Positions 36,239-46,257 of a DNA stretch of 64,000 nt are shown here, piece after piece. The translations under genes were made by a program, and so were the position numbers. Under the pieces are notes generated by a model, which was not told the origin of the DNA, did not search any database, and saw only the letters and a list, made by a program, of their open reading frames with translations. Every line of letters starts with the position of its first letter. The first letter of the stretch is position 1. Source of the DNA: Iocasia fonsfrigidae (GTDB lineage: Bacteria > Bacillota > Halanaerobiia > Halanaerobiales > DTU029); assembly GCF_017751145.1 (NCBI RefSeq), contig NZ_CP046640.1:1468137-1532136 (forward strand), read 5' to 3'.

Positions 36239-37383
36239 TGCATAAAAAAAAATCTATTAAAGAACTATTTACTTTTTTAAAAAAATCCAAGATAAAAGCA
36301 GGTGAAGGTTTAGAAGAAGGGAAGTATCCTTTTTATACTTCTAGTAATACCCTAAGTAAATATCTGAATTATTATGAGATTGAAGATGAATCTTTGATTT
36401 TTGGAACTGGTGGGAAAGCTAGTATTCATTATTCTGAAGGGGAATTTTCTACTTCGACAGATTGTTATGTGATACAACCTAAGGTTGTGGATGAAATAGA
36501 TTTAAAATATGTGTATTATTATTTGTCTGGTAATATGAGAATATTAGAAGAAGGTTTTAGAGGTGCTGGATTAAAGCATATTTCAAAAAAATATCTACGG
36601 ACAATTAAGATTCCTATTCCACCACTCCAAACCCAAAAGAGAATAGTTGAAGTTCTAGATAAAGCTAAGATATTAATTGATTTAAGGAAGAAACAAATTG
36701 AGCTTATGGATAGATTAATAAAGTCTATTTTTTTTAATAAATTTATTCAAAGAGTAGATGAATATAAAAGTTGGGATGTTGTAGAGATACAAGATTTAGC
36801 ATTAAAAAATAAGGATAGTATGCGAACAGGACCTTTTGGAAGTAATTTAAGGCACTCAGAGTTTGTTGATGAGGGTATTGCTGTTTTAGGAATAGACAAT
36901 GCAGTTGATAATGTTTTTAAATGGAAAGAAAGAAGATATATTACAGAAGAAAAATATATGGAGTTGAAAAGATATACAGTTTTTCCAGATGATGTACTTA
37001 TAACAATAATGGGAACAACAGGAAGATCAGCAGTAGTTCCTAAAGATATACCAAAAGCTATAAACACAAAACATTTAGCCTGTATAACAGTTAATAAGGG
37101 AAAAGTATCACCATATTATTTGTCATATTCAATTCATTCTCATCCATATATTCTTAAACAAATTAATTCAAAAAGCAAGGGAGCAATAATGAATGGATTA
37201 AACCTAACAATAATAAAGGAACTTAAAATACCATTACCACCAATTGAATTACAGAAGGAATTTGGGAAATCTTATCTTGAAATACAAGAAAAAAAGAAAC
37301 AATTTGAGAACATTCTTTTTTTGTTAAAAAACAACTTCAATAGCTTAATGCAGAAGGCTTTTAAAGGAGAACTCTTCAATTAA
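36238..37383 (+). CDS. hsdS: Type I restriction-modification specificity subunit
   Basis: This 381-residue protein has two target recognition domains. The first (about 1-130) ends in TIKIPIPPLQTQKRIVEVLDKA, and the second (about 180-345) ends in ELKIPLPPIELQKEFGKSY. Each is followed by a conserved helix that sets the spacing between the half-sites. The first domain starts almost at residue 1, so this is on the short side for HsdS. Its target cannot be read from the sequence. Confidence 0.92.
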   Translation: MHKKKSIKELFTFLKKSKIKAGEGLEEGKYPFYTSSNTLSKYLNYYEIEDESLIFGTGGKASIHYSEGEFSTSTDCYVIQPKVVDEIDLKYVYYYLSGNMRILEEGFRGAGLKHISKKYLRTIKIPIPPLQTQKRIVEVLDKAKILIDLRKKQIELMDRLIKSIFFNKFIQRVDEYKSWDVVEIQDLALKNKDSMRTGPFGSNLRHSEFVDEGIAVLGIDNAVDNVFKWKERRYITEEKYMELKRYTVFPDDVLITIMGTTGRSAVVPKDIPKAINTKHLACITVNKGKVSPYYLSYSIHSHPYILKQINSKSKGAIMNGLNLTIIKELKIPLPPIELQKEFGKSYLEIQEKKKQFENILFLLKNNFNSLMQKAFKGELFN

Positions 37384-37421
37384 TAAAGTAAGATATATTA
37401 TAAGATTAGGAGGAGGGTAAG

Positions 37422-40400
37422 ATGCAATCCAATTTTGCTTTTTTAAAAAAACATAAGATGTATAATGTTTTTTCCGGGGCCTGTATAGAAGCAGAAAAGA
37501 GTTTAGTTATCTCATATGCTACTACCGCTATCTTGACCCGCAGGGCCCTGGAGTTAGCGATTAAATGGCTGTATAGTTTTGATGAAGACTTAACTGTTCC
37601 CTACCAGGTTAATTTATCATCTTTAATACATGACCACACCTTTAGGGCAGTCATCGATACCCGCTTATTCCCTATGCTTAGGTATATACAGAAGTTGGGT
37701 AATAAAGCCGTTCATACCAATAAAGCTATTACTAGAGAACAGGCAGTCCTGGCCCTTAAAAACCTATTTGAGTTTATCTCCTGGATTGATTACTGTTACT
37801 CTGATGAATTAAATACCTCTGAGTTTGAAGAGGGCCTTCTCCACGACAGTGAAGAAGAGAAAAAGACCCGCCAGGAACTACAGGATTTATATGAACGGTT
37901 AAGTTCGAAAGACAGGAAACTGGAAGAAGTAATCGAAGAAAATGAAGCCCTCCGCAAGAAAATGACTGCTAAGAGGGTAGATAATGAACAGCAGCGTGAC
38001 TTTGCAGTAGATGAAATAAGCGAATTTAAGACCCGTAAGATGTATATAGATTTAGAAATAGAATTATCCGGCTGGGATGTTGGGAATGACTGCCTCGAAG
38101 AAGTTGAGGTTGCTAATATGCCGAATGGTTCAGGGCTTGGTTATGTAGACTATGTCCTTTATGGTGATAACGGGAAACCTCTGGCTTTAATAGAGGCTAA
38201 AAAAACAAGTGTTGACCCCAGGGTAGGCAAGAAACAAGCCAAACTCTATGCCGATTGTTTGGAAAAAGAGTATCAGGTCAGGCCAGTTATCTTCTATACA
38301 AATGGCTTTGAATATTATCTCTGGGATGATGTAAGTTATCCAGAGCGGAGGGTAGCTGGTATCTATACAAAAAATGAATTAGAATGGCTGTTCTTTAAAA
38401 GGGAAAATAAGCAGTCTTTAAAATCACCTCAGATTAGAGATGAGATTACTAATAGACCATATCAAAAGATGGCTATCCAGGCTGTCTGTGAATCATTAGC
38501 AAGGGGCCGCCGGAAGGCATTACTGGTTATGGCGACTGGTTCTGGTAAGACCAGGACAGCGATTTCCATAGTAGATGTTTTATCTAAGAAAGGCTGGCTA
38601 AAGAATGTCCTCTTTCTGGCTGACAGGGTAGCCCTGGTCAAACAGGCCCAGAAAAGTTTCCGGAATTTGCTGCCAGAATTATCACTCTGTAATTTGCTTG
38701 ATAACAAGGACAATCCTGAAAGTAGAATGGTTTTCTCTACCTATCCCACGATGATGAATGCTATTGATGCTACTAAAAGTGATGATGGTTCAAAGTTATT
38801 TAGTTCTGGACACTTTGATTTAATTATTGTTGATGAATCACATCGGAGTATTTATAAAAAATATCAGGCTATCTTTGACTACTTTGACGCCATACTTTTA
38901 GGTCTTACTGCTACACCTAAAAATGACCTGGATAAGAATACCTATGAGGTCTTTGACCTGGAGAATAATGTACCGACATATGCCTATGAATTAGAAGAGG
39001 CTGTGAATGATGGATATCTGGTACCATACCATACTGTTGAAACCAGAATGAAGTTTATGGAAAAAGGTATCCATTATGATGATCTTAGTGATGAAGAGAA
39101 AGAAAAATTTGAAGAGACTTTTGATGATGATATCAGAGATATTAGTGGTGATGAGTTAAATAGTTTTCTATTTAACAATAATACAGTAGACACAGTCCTG
39201 CAAGACTTAATGGAGAAGGGGATTAAGGTTGAAGGTGGCGATAAGTTAGGTAAGACGATTATTTTTGCTAAAAACAAAAAGCATGCTGATTTCATAGTTG
39301 AGCGCTTTGATGCTTTATATCCTAGCTATAAGAGTAGTTTTGTAGAAAAAATTTATACTGGTTTACCCTATGTTGAGACTGTTCTTGATGATTTCTCAAC
39401 CAAGGACAAACTGCCTCAGATTGCTGTCTCAGTGGATATGTTAGATACTGGGATTGATATACCTGAAATAGTTAATCTAGTGTTTTTCAAAAAGGTTCGT
39501 TCAAAATCCAAGTTCTGGCAGATGATTGGACGGGGGACCAGACTCTGTGAAGATCTTTTTGCTGTTGGTAAACATAAGGAGAAATTTAGGATTTTTGATT
39601 ATTGCTCTAATTTTGAGTATTTTAGGGAAAATAAAAAGGGTGAAGAGGCCAAAATCACTAAGTCTTTGACCGAAAAATTATTTAATATTAAAGTTGATAT
39701 TATTAAACAACTTCAACACCTTGAATTTCAAAGAGATAATTTTATTAACTATCGAGCAGAATTGATTGCTGAATTAGTAAAGAATATAGCTCAAATTGAT
39801 CAAAGTTCTTTTAATGCTCGCATGAAGATCAAGTATCTACATAAGTACAAGGAAAGGGATACCTGGAATGATATTACAGAGCAAAAAGTTCGTGAAATAG
39901 AGGAGCATATTACTCCGTTAATAAATCCCATAGACGATGATGAATTAGCTAAACGCTTTGATTACTTAATGTTAACTATAGAATATGCTGACCTTAAGGG
40001 TATTTTAGCCTCAAAACCTAAAATGAAAGTAGTTACAACAGCAGAGAGATTATCCCGGATTGGTAATATTGAAGTAGTTAAACAGCAGGAAGAATTGATA
40101 CTGAAGGTACAGACTGAGCAGTTCTGGGAAGATGCTGATATTTTTGACTATGAAATGGTCAGAAAAGCCTTTAGGGACTTGATAAAGTTTATTGACACAA
40201 AATCCCGTGATATTTACTATACAGATTTTACTGATGAGGTCCTGGAAGTTACAGAAAATCCTGGTGACTTTTCAGTTAATAACCTGCAGAACTATAGGAA
40301 AAAAGTAAACCAGTATCTTAGAGAACATCAGGATGAATTGGTTATCTATAAAATAAGAAATAATAAAGCTGTTACTGAAAATGATCTTAAACACTTGGAA

Positions 40401-40748
40401 GATTTATTATGGCATGAACTCGGTTCAAAAGAGGATTATGAAAAGGAATATGGTGATGAACCACTCTTAAGATTTGTATCTAAAGTAGTCGGCCTGGAAG
40501 TAGCAGCAGCCAATGAAGCTTTTTCAGAATTCTTAAGTGATGAAAGCCTTAATTCAAATCAGATGGAGTTTGTTAAGCTTATTATCAATTATATTGTGAA
40601 AAACGGAATCATGGATAAAGAAATCCTTAATGAACACCCTTTTAATAAGTTTGGCAATGTTGTTCATTTGTTTGAAGATAAAATAGCAACAGCTAAAAGA
40701 ATTATTAAAAAGATAGATGAATTAAACGCCAGGATTGATGTTGGTTGA
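37422..40748 (+). CDS. hsdR: Type I restriction endonuclease/translocase subunit
   Basis: This 1108-residue protein starts with a DUF4145-like domain (about 1-115) and a coiled coil (~135-185). The HsdR nuclease domain follows, with the PD-(D/E)xK residues in DYVLYGDNGKPLALIEAKK near 245-265. The SF2 motor has MATGSGKTRTA near 370, DESH near 472, GLTATP near 495 and QMIGRGTRLCEDL near 706, and the EcoEI-type C-terminal domain ends it. It cuts unmethylated DNA after ATP-driven translocation. The frame is intact, and all three hsd genes look functional. Confidence 0.94.
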   Translation: MQSNFAFLKKHKMYNVFSGACIEAEKSLVISYATTAILTRRALELAIKWLYSFDEDLTVPYQVNLSSLIHDHTFRAVIDTRLFPMLRYIQKLGNKAVHTNKAITREQAVLALKNLFEFISWIDYCYSDELNTSEFEEGLLHDSEEEKKTRQELQDLYERLSSKDRKLEEVIEENEALRKKMTAKRVDNEQQRDFAVDEISEFKTRKMYIDLEIELSGWDVGNDCLEEVEVANMPNGSGLGYVDYVLYGDNGKPLALIEAKKTSVDPRVGKKQAKLYADCLEKEYQVRPVIFYTNGFEYYLWDDVSYPERRVAGIYTKNELEWLFFKRENKQSLKSPQIRDEITNRPYQKMAIQAVCESLARGRRKALLVMATGSGKTRTAISIVDVLSKKGWLKNVLFLADRVALVKQAQKSFRNLLPELSLCNLLDNKDNPESRMVFSTYPTMMNAIDATKSDDGSKLFSSGHFDLIIVDESHRSIYKKYQAIFDYFDAILLGLTATPKNDLDKNTYEVFDLENNVPTYAYELEEAVNDGYLVPYHTVETRMKFMEKGIHYDDLSDEEKEKFEETFDDDIRDISGDELNSFLFNNNTVDTVLQDLMEKGIKVEGGDKLGKTIIFAKNKKHADFIVERFDALYPSYKSSFVEKIYTGLPYVETVLDDFSTKDKLPQIAVSVDMLDTGIDIPEIVNLVFFKKVRSKSKFWQMIGRGTRLCEDLFAVGKHKEKFRIFDYCSNFEYFRENKKGEEAKITKSLTEKLFNIKVDIIKQLQHLEFQRDNFINYRAELIAELVKNIAQIDQSSFNARMKIKYLHKYKERDTWNDITEQKVREIEEHITPLINPIDDDELAKRFDYLMLTIEYADLKGILASKPKMKVVTTAERLSRIGNIEVVKQQEELILKVQTEQFWEDADIFDYEMVRKAFRDLIKFIDTKSRDIYYTDFTDEVLEVTENPGDFSVNNLQNYRKKVNQYLREHQDELVIYKIRNNKAVTENDLKHLEDLLWHELGSKEDYEKEYGDEPLLRFVSKVVGLEVAAANEAFSEFLSDESLNSNQMEFVKLIINYIVKNGIMDKEILNEHPFNKFGNVVHLFEDKIATAKRIIKKIDELNARIDVG

Positions 40749-40805
40749 ATTTTCTTAATGACATACCTTAGGTATTCTTACTAAAACTATGTGGTGGTGA
40801 AAGAA

Positions 40806-41984
40806 ATGAAAATATTAATAACACCTATGGCTGCAATGGCTGAAACAAGTGGACCTTTTTCAAGAACTAAAATAATAGCTAATGCATGTTTAAAAAAAGG
40901 ACATGAAGTTGCACTATGTGCTGCGGAAGATGTTAATTATCAACCTATCAAAGGAGTTAAAAACTACTATGCACCTATTCCCTCACCATTTGGTTTACCT
41001 ATGTTTTTAGGAAAGAATTTATTTAAATTAGCCCAAAGATTGGGAATTCAAAAGAGAAAAACAGTTCATAGTTATGAAGAAGTACTTCATATAACTGGAG
41101 CTATAAGTAAAACTCATTTTAAAAAAGATGTTAATAGTATTCAAAAAGCCATTAAAGAATTTGATCCTGATATAGTCTATGCAGAATTTAGGATTGCAGC
41201 AATAGTAGCTGCAAAACTTACAAATAAAAAAGTAATAACTAGTTATAGTTACCCAGTACAAGCTTCATATGCCAGTAATACAGAGTATAGTAAACATGTA
41301 AACCAATTATTAAGAGAAGATAACTTGCCCGCAATAGAGTCAGTATTAGAAATATTTAATTGGGGTGATTTAAAAATAGTACCAAGTATATATAAGTTAG
41401 AACCAATAGAAGATGAGGGTGTAATATTTGTAGGAGCTTTAAATTCATATAGTGAAAATTTTAGTGGTGTCAAAAAACGAGATAAGATAGTTGTTTATAT
41501 GGGGAATGGGACAATAACTCCCAAACGACAGATAGAAGTGATGAAAGAGACTTTTTTAGATTCCAGTTATGAAGTATATATTGCAACTAAGCAATTAGCA
41601 AGTTTTAAAGAAAAAAATATAACTGTTGCTGAAAGATTTGATTTTAGCAAACTAATGCCTGAAACTATAGCTTACATAAATCATGGTGGACAAAATAGTA
41701 TTGTAGATGGATTAGTGTATGGCGTGCCTCAAATAGTTTGTCCAGGTAAAATATTTGAAAGGAAATATAATGCCCAGTCAATTGATAAGATAGGAGCTGG
41801 AAAGATATTATTAGAGAAAGAATTTAAATCTTCTAGTATAAAAAATATAATTAAGGAATTTAATCAGACTAAAAAATATTATAAAAATGCTAAGAAGTTA
41901 GGAGAACAATTAAAAAAATTTGGAGGAGCAGAAAAAATTGTAGAAGTAATAGAAAAATTACATAACGGTGGGTACATTACCTAA
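40806..41984 (+). CDS. GT1 family (UDP-glucuronosyl/macrolide type) glycosyltransferase
   Basis: This 392-residue GT-B enzyme has an N-terminal Rossmann half starting ILITPMAAMAETSGPFSRTK. Its C-terminal donor-binding half has YINHGGQNSIVDGLVYGVP (near residue 285), the HGG.NS...L..GVP motif of MGT-type enzymes, which glycosylate small hydrophobic molecules or lipids. ATG 40806 is chosen for its fit to the family start and the GGTGGTG upstream. It stands alone after the restriction locus. Confidence 0.8.
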   Translation: MKILITPMAAMAETSGPFSRTKIIANACLKKGHEVALCAAEDVNYQPIKGVKNYYAPIPSPFGLPMFLGKNLFKLAQRLGIQKRKTVHSYEEVLHITGAISKTHFKKDVNSIQKAIKEFDPDIVYAEFRIAAIVAAKLTNKKVITSYSYPVQASYASNTEYSKHVNQLLREDNLPAIESVLEIFNWGDLKIVPSIYKLEPIEDEGVIFVGALNSYSENFSGVKKRDKIVVYMGNGTITPKRQIEVMKETFLDSSYEVYIATKQLASFKEKNITVAERFDFSKLMPETIAYINHGGQNSIVDGLVYGVPQIVCPGKIFERKYNAQSIDKIGAGKILLEKEFKSSSIKNIIKEFNQTKKYYKNAKKLGEQLKKFGGAEKIVEVIEKLHNGGYIT

Positions 41985-42000
41985 TAAAATATTGTATTCT

Positions 42001-42351
42001 CGGGATTGGAAAGACAGTAAGCTGATAATAAAGGCTATAGTCATTTCTTTAAATATCAAAGTCTGGAATAATATAAAGACATCCTTAAATGATATCATTA
42101 TTAAAAACTATTGCTGAAGATACTGTTGGATATGGAGTAATTGATACAATCACAGGGGATATCCCTCAGTTAGCAGTTCATATGGATTATCGTCGCCAAG
42201 GAATTGCTTATAATATTTTACAAAGATTAATACAGTACACAGAATCACAAAATGTAAATTTTATTTATATTGATAATAAATGCCTTAGTATCTTTAAATT
42301 TCTCCAAAACTTAATTTGATAGACCAGTATGAAATGATATTAAATATTTAA
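42001..42351 (+). pseudogene. GNAT acetyltransferase remnant with several frameshifts
   Basis: Pieces of one GNAT protein are spread over three frames: RDWKDSKLIIK, then GYSHFFKYQSLE followed by a stop and YKDIL, then VGYGVIDT, IPQLAVHMDYRRQGIAYNIL (the acetyl-CoA binding R-x-x-G-x-A), and finally LIDQYEMILNI. At least three disruptions are needed to join them. It is clearly decayed. Confidence 0.8.
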
Positions 42352-42387
42352 ATATCATTGATTTGTGTAAATAAGAAAATGATATGA

Positions 42388-43905
42388 ATGAAGGGATTGA
42401 AAACATATGAGAAAATTCTATTATTTTTTTTTATACTGATATTTGCTGTGGCCATTCCGGTTTTAGCAGATGAATCTGGCGTAGAAGTCAGGTATAATAT
42501 TAAAGTTAAAGAAGATTATTTCGATGTAAAGGCAGAACTTACAGGTGTATCACAGAATGAGGTTATTATTGCTTTTGAGGAACTATTTGATTGTGTTGAG
42601 GATTTGAAATTTTATAATGAAGATGATAAGGCATTAGATGTTAGTATTTTGGATAAAGGAGTTTATAAAATAAACTTAGCAGGGTCGGAGAATATTAATT
42701 TGTACTATAATTATAGACCTGATGAAGTGGAACACGATTACCATTACCCCACTCTTATTTCAAGTTATCTACATATTCCTGGAGAGAGTTTTTTCATCAG
42801 GCTTTATGACCGAGAAAGTCAAATTGGCGATTATAGCGATTCACTGGTTAAAAATTTCAGACTAAAAATAGAAGAATTACCTGCCGAATGGGATCTTTTA
42901 ACAACTTATCCTGTTGATGAAGAGGGTTATATTTTAATACATACTTATGAGTCATTACTGAGTGCTGGTGATTATGATAGATATACATTTTCTATAGGAG
43001 TCAGTAAGGTAATTATTGCTGTAGATAGTGAGAATAAAATTTCTTTTGAAAACTATATTGACGAAATTGAGGATATATTTGAAAATTATTATAATATTTT
43101 TGCTAAGGTACCAGGCAACCAAAACATTATTGTACTTAATCAAAGTAGGAAAGAATTCAATGAGTATTCATCTTCACTGGGTGGCCAGGCCAAAAAAGAT
43201 AATGTAATAATTGAAATAGGTGGAATTAATGATAATAATATTGATAGGCATAAGGCATCAGTATTGGGTCATATTGGCCACGAAGTTATGCACCTCTGGG
43301 TGCCATGGGGATTCAATATAGCTGGCGATTGGTCCTGGCTCTGGGAAGGGGTAGCAGAATATAAAAGTTACCAGGTGCTTCAGGACTTAAGTTTGATTTC
43401 AAATGATGAATTTGAGAAAGCATTGCTGGAAAGACGGCTTAAAAATTATTATAGAAATGAATTAAAAGATAGTATAGATTTAATTACTGTCTCTACTGCT
43501 CAGGAAGGTCAGCCTGGTTATAGTTCTATGCTGTATGATAAAGGAACGCTACTTATTTATTTGCTTGATCAGGAATTGCATAAAAAGGGTAGGGATATAA
43601 ATGATTTTTTAAGTGAATTATATCAGGAATATGGAGTAACTAATAAGCCACTGGGAAATGGTCAACTAGTTTCTTTTATTAATGCATATCTGGGGGATAA
43701 TACTTTTACTGAAAAATATGTTACTGGGACAGCACCAATTAGTAGATATTCTATAGGTCTGTGGTTTAGATATCAGGATATTGTATTGCGGTCTTATCTG
43801 GGAACACCACCATTTCCATATCCCTGGGATTTAATTGTTGTTCTTTTTATTTTGATTTTTGTTTTTACATTGATATGGCTTATTGTAAAAAAAGTTAGAG
43901 ACTAA
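42388..43905 (+). CDS. Membrane-anchored M61/M1-like zinc metallopeptidase
   Basis: This 505-residue protein has an N-terminal signal (LLFFFILIFAVAIPVLA), a beta-rich N-terminal region, and a gluzincin catalytic helix with HEVMHLW (HExxH, near residue 298) followed about 18 residues later by WEGVAEY with the third zinc ligand Glu. A C-terminal membrane segment (VVLFILIFVFTLIWLIV) and a basic tail anchor it, so the protease domain should face outside. The layout is most like the M61 glycyl aminopeptidases without the PDZ domain. The ribosome site is poor. Confidence 0.75.
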   Translation: MKGLKTYEKILLFFFILIFAVAIPVLADESGVEVRYNIKVKEDYFDVKAELTGVSQNEVIIAFEELFDCVEDLKFYNEDDKALDVSILDKGVYKINLAGSENINLYYNYRPDEVEHDYHYPTLISSYLHIPGESFFIRLYDRESQIGDYSDSLVKNFRLKIEELPAEWDLLTTYPVDEEGYILIHTYESLLSAGDYDRYTFSIGVSKVIIAVDSENKISFENYIDEIEDIFENYYNIFAKVPGNQNIIVLNQSRKEFNEYSSSLGGQAKKDNVIIEIGGINDNNIDRHKASVLGHIGHEVMHLWVPWGFNIAGDWSWLWEGVAEYKSYQVLQDLSLISNDEFEKALLERRLKNYYRNELKDSIDLITVSTAQEGQPGYSSMLYDKGTLLIYLLDQELHKKGRDINDFLSELYQEYGVTNKPLGNGQLVSFINAYLGDNTFTEKYVTGTAPISRYSIGLWFRYQDIVLRSYLGTPPFPYPWDLIVVLFILIFVFTLIWLIVKKVRD

Positions 43906-44001
43906 AAGTTTTCATTTTAGCTGCAGGATGTTATTTTAAAGATTTTATTTGTTGAAAATATGATTAATTAATTGAGGAAATATAGGGGGTGATAAGAGCT
44001 T

Positions 44002-44583
44002 ATGGGAAAATCTTTATCTGAAATGACATTAGAAGAACTTTGGCAATTGTTTCCGATAATTTTACGCAAACATAATCCTGAGTATAAAAAATGGTATTTT
44101 AATGAAAAAGAGAAGATTAAAAAAGCAGTTGGCGTGAATACAATTGAACGAATTAATCATATCGGGAGTAGCGCAGTTGCAGGATTGATTGCAAAGCCAA
44201 CAGTAGATATTTTGTTAGAAGTTGATTGCAATAGTGATATTGATAATTTAAAATTAAGGCTAAAAAATGCAGGTTGGATACTTATGGCATCTGAGAATGA
44301 ACCCGATTTAAAAATGTCATTTAATAAAGGGTATACACCAGATGGATTTGCTGAAAAAGTATTTCATCTTCATGTCCGATTTTTAGGAGATTGGGATGAA
44401 TTATATTTTAGAGATTATCTTATAATTCATAAAGAGGTAGCTAAAAAATATGGTGAACTCAAACAAAAACTAGAAAGACAGTATAAGCATAATAGAGACG
44501 GGTATACAGAGGCAAAAACAGAATTTATTAAAAAATGGACCAAGCAAGCAAGACATGAATTTCCTAATAGATATATGCCATAA
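44002..44583 (+). CDS. GrpB/UPF0157 family protein
   Basis: This 193-residue member of the nucleotidyltransferase-like UPF0157 (GrpB) family has INHIGSSAVAGLIAKPTVDI near residues 51-70 and HLHVRFLGDWDE, both typical. Relatives are also found fused to dephospho-CoA kinase. Its function is not known. GGGGGTGA precedes the ATG, and it forms no operon with its neighbours. Confidence 0.85.
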   Translation: MGKSLSEMTLEELWQLFPIILRKHNPEYKKWYFNEKEKIKKAVGVNTIERINHIGSSAVAGLIAKPTVDILLEVDCNSDIDNLKLRLKNAGWILMASENEPDLKMSFNKGYTPDGFAEKVFHLHVRFLGDWDELYFRDYLIIHKEVAKKYGELKQKLERQYKHNRDGYTEAKTEFIKKWTKQARHEFPNRYMP

Positions 44584-44589
44584 AAATTA

Positions 44590-44732
44590 ATAAAACTAGA
44601 AGCCAATCCATATTATGAAGAATATAAGAGTTATTACAATAAAAGACTAAAAAGAAACAGCTTGCTGTCTGCTAGTAACGGATAGTTTTAAATAAATTGA
44701 GCTGTATGAGGGGAAACTTTCATGTACGGTTC
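44590..44732 (+). mobile_element. Group II intron 3' remnant (maturase tail plus domain V)
   Basis: 44590-44685 encodes ANPYYEEYKSYYNKR and a stop, which looks like the end of an intron-encoded reverse transcriptase. 44699-44732 is a 34-nt sequence that fits the domain V hairpin: GAGCTGTATGAGG, then a GAAA turn, then CTTTCATGTACGGTTC. Everything upstream of the intron has been lost. The domain V family differs from that of the intact intron at 54.2 kb, so it came from another intron lineage. Confidence 0.8.
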
Positions 44733-44759
44733 TTAGGGGAGGAAGAGGGAGGGATCAGT

Positions 44760-45128
44760 TTGAAAATAAGGGAATTTTCTCGAAAAACAGGTTTAACTAC
44801 ATATACACTAAGGTATTATGAAAAAATAGGCTTATTACAACCAGAAAGAGATAAGGCTAATCATAGAGATTATAATGAAAATGACCTGGATTGGATAGAC
44901 TTGCTACAAAAATTGAAGAGTACTGGTATGCCCTTAAAAGATATCAAAGAGTTTTCTAACTTAGTTTTAACTGGAGATAATACTATTCCGCAAAGGATAA
45001 AAATTTTGGAGAAGCATCAAGAAAAGGTAATAGAACAATTAACTGAATTTAATGACTGTCTTGATAAAGTTAATTTTAAGATTAAATATTATAGGGGAGT
45101 GTTGAAAAGTAATATCAGGGAAGCGTAG
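44760..45128 (+). CDS. MerR family regulator (AdhR/NmlR-like)
   Basis: This 122-residue protein has a winged helix-turn-helix at the N-terminus (IREFSRKTGLTTYTLRYYEKIGLL) followed by a coiled-coil dimer helix, and no obvious metal-binding cysteines. It starts at TTG 44760 with AGGGAGGG upstream; the longer in-frame extension to 44697 is intron sequence, not protein. It lies 71 bp ahead of the aldo/keto reductase, whose promoter has a classic MerR-type operator. It therefore probably activates that gene in response to reactive carbonyls, by analogy with AdhR. Confidence 0.88.
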   Translation: MKIREFSRKTGLTTYTLRYYEKIGLLQPERDKANHRDYNENDLDWIDLLQKLKSTGMPLKDIKEFSNLVLTGDNTIPQRIKILEKHQEKVIEQLTEFNDCLDKVNFKIKYYRGVLKSNIREA

Positions 45129-45138
45129 CATAAAACTC

Positions 45139-45169
45139 TTGACTTAGAGTAAACTCTAAGAATTATAAT
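45139..45169 (+). promoter_or_regulatory. MerR-type promoter of the aldo/keto reductase
   Basis: TTGACT (45139-45144) and TATAAT (45164-45169) are separated by 19 bp, longer than the optimal 17 bp. Between them is a perfect palindrome CTTAGAGT-AA-ACTCTAAG (45143-45160). A 19-bp spacer holding a dyad is the hallmark of promoters that MerR proteins activate by DNA distortion. Confidence 0.9.
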
Positions 45170-45199
45170 ATTGATAATAATTGATAAGGAGTTGAAATA

Positions 45200-46180
45200 A
45201 TGCAGGAGTTTACAAGAAAGATTGGAGAAATTAAAGTAAGTGCAATGGGGCTGGGTTGTTGGGCAATTGGTGGTCAGTTTTTCTTAGATGGTAAAGCAGA
45301 TGGTTATGGAAATGTTGAGAATGGGGAATCTATACGTGCTGTCCGTCAGGCATATGATCTTGGTATTACTTTTTTTGATACTGCTGATGCATATGGTGCT
45401 GGTCATAGTGAAGTTTTGTTGGGTAAAGCCTTAAAGGGAATCAGGGATAAGGTAGTGATTGCCAGTAAATTTGGTAATCTTTATAATGAAGAAACCAAAG
45501 AAGTGTCTGGTGTGGATTACAGTCCTGGTTATATTCGAAAAGCTCTGAAGGAATCTCTACGTCGTCTACAGACAGATTATATTGATCTTTACCTACTACA
45601 TATCTGGTCACTGCCAGAAGAAGAAGCAGAGATAGTTGCTGAGACTCTTGACGAACTTGTGCAAGAGGGTTTGATTAGAGCTTATGGATGGAGCACAGAC
45701 CTTTTAGATTGTGCAAAAATGTTCGCTTCCAGAAAAAATTGCAGTGCTATTGAACACAATTTAAATATTTTTGAAAGTGCTGAAGCTATAATTGATATAT
45801 GTGAATCTAATAATTTAGCAAGTATCAATAGAAGTCCTTTGGCTATGGGACTATTATCTGGTAAATTTAATACAAATACAAAACTCCCCCAAAATGACGT
45901 AAGGGGTGCTGGTCATGAATGGGTACAGTATTTTGAAGATGGTAAGCCTAAACAGGAGTTCTTGGATAAATTGTCTTCAGCAAGGGAGATATTAACAAGT
46001 GGTGGCCGTAGTCTTGTACAGGGTGCTTTGGCTTATATCTGGGCAGTAGGTGATAACACTATTCCTATTCCCGGGTTTAGAAATGTAAAGCAGGCTGAAG
46101 AAAATGCACGAGCTATGGAATTTGGTCCATTATCTAAAGAACAAATTAATGAGATAGATTACATATTGGGACGAAAATAA
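45200..46180 (+). CDS. Aldo/keto reductase (complete copy B)
   Basis: This 326-residue (alpha/beta)8 barrel has TFFDTADAYGAGHSE (catalytic Asp and Tyr), VIASKFG (Lys) and YLLHIW (His), the AKR tetrad. The C-terminal GALAYIWAVGDNTIPIPG binds NADPH. It reduces aldehydes or ketones; the MerR regulator and promoter upstream suggest a carbonyl-stress role. AAGGAG precedes the ATG. Its last 321 nt are nearly identical to 1-321. Confidence 0.92.
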   Translation: MQEFTRKIGEIKVSAMGLGCWAIGGQFFLDGKADGYGNVENGESIRAVRQAYDLGITFFDTADAYGAGHSEVLLGKALKGIRDKVVIASKFGNLYNEETKEVSGVDYSPGYIRKALKESLRRLQTDYIDLYLLHIWSLPEEEAEIVAETLDELVQEGLIRAYGWSTDLLDCAKMFASRKNCSAIEHNLNIFESAEAIIDICESNNLASINRSPLAMGLLSGKFNTNTKLPQNDVRGAGHEWVQYFEDGKPKQEFLDKLSSAREILTSGGRSLVQGALAYIWAVGDNTIPIPGFRNVKQAEENARAMEFGPLSKEQINEIDYILGRK

Positions 46181-46257
46181 GATGTTCTCCCAATTTATTT
46201 AACTATATTGATGTTGAAAGCTTAAATTAGCCCCTTTTAGCATAAGATAAAGAAGAA

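Noticed and set aside
44697-44759. Longer start for the MerR protein
   Set aside because: The extra 21 residues are encoded by the group II intron domain V hairpin; the family starts at the TTG at 44760.
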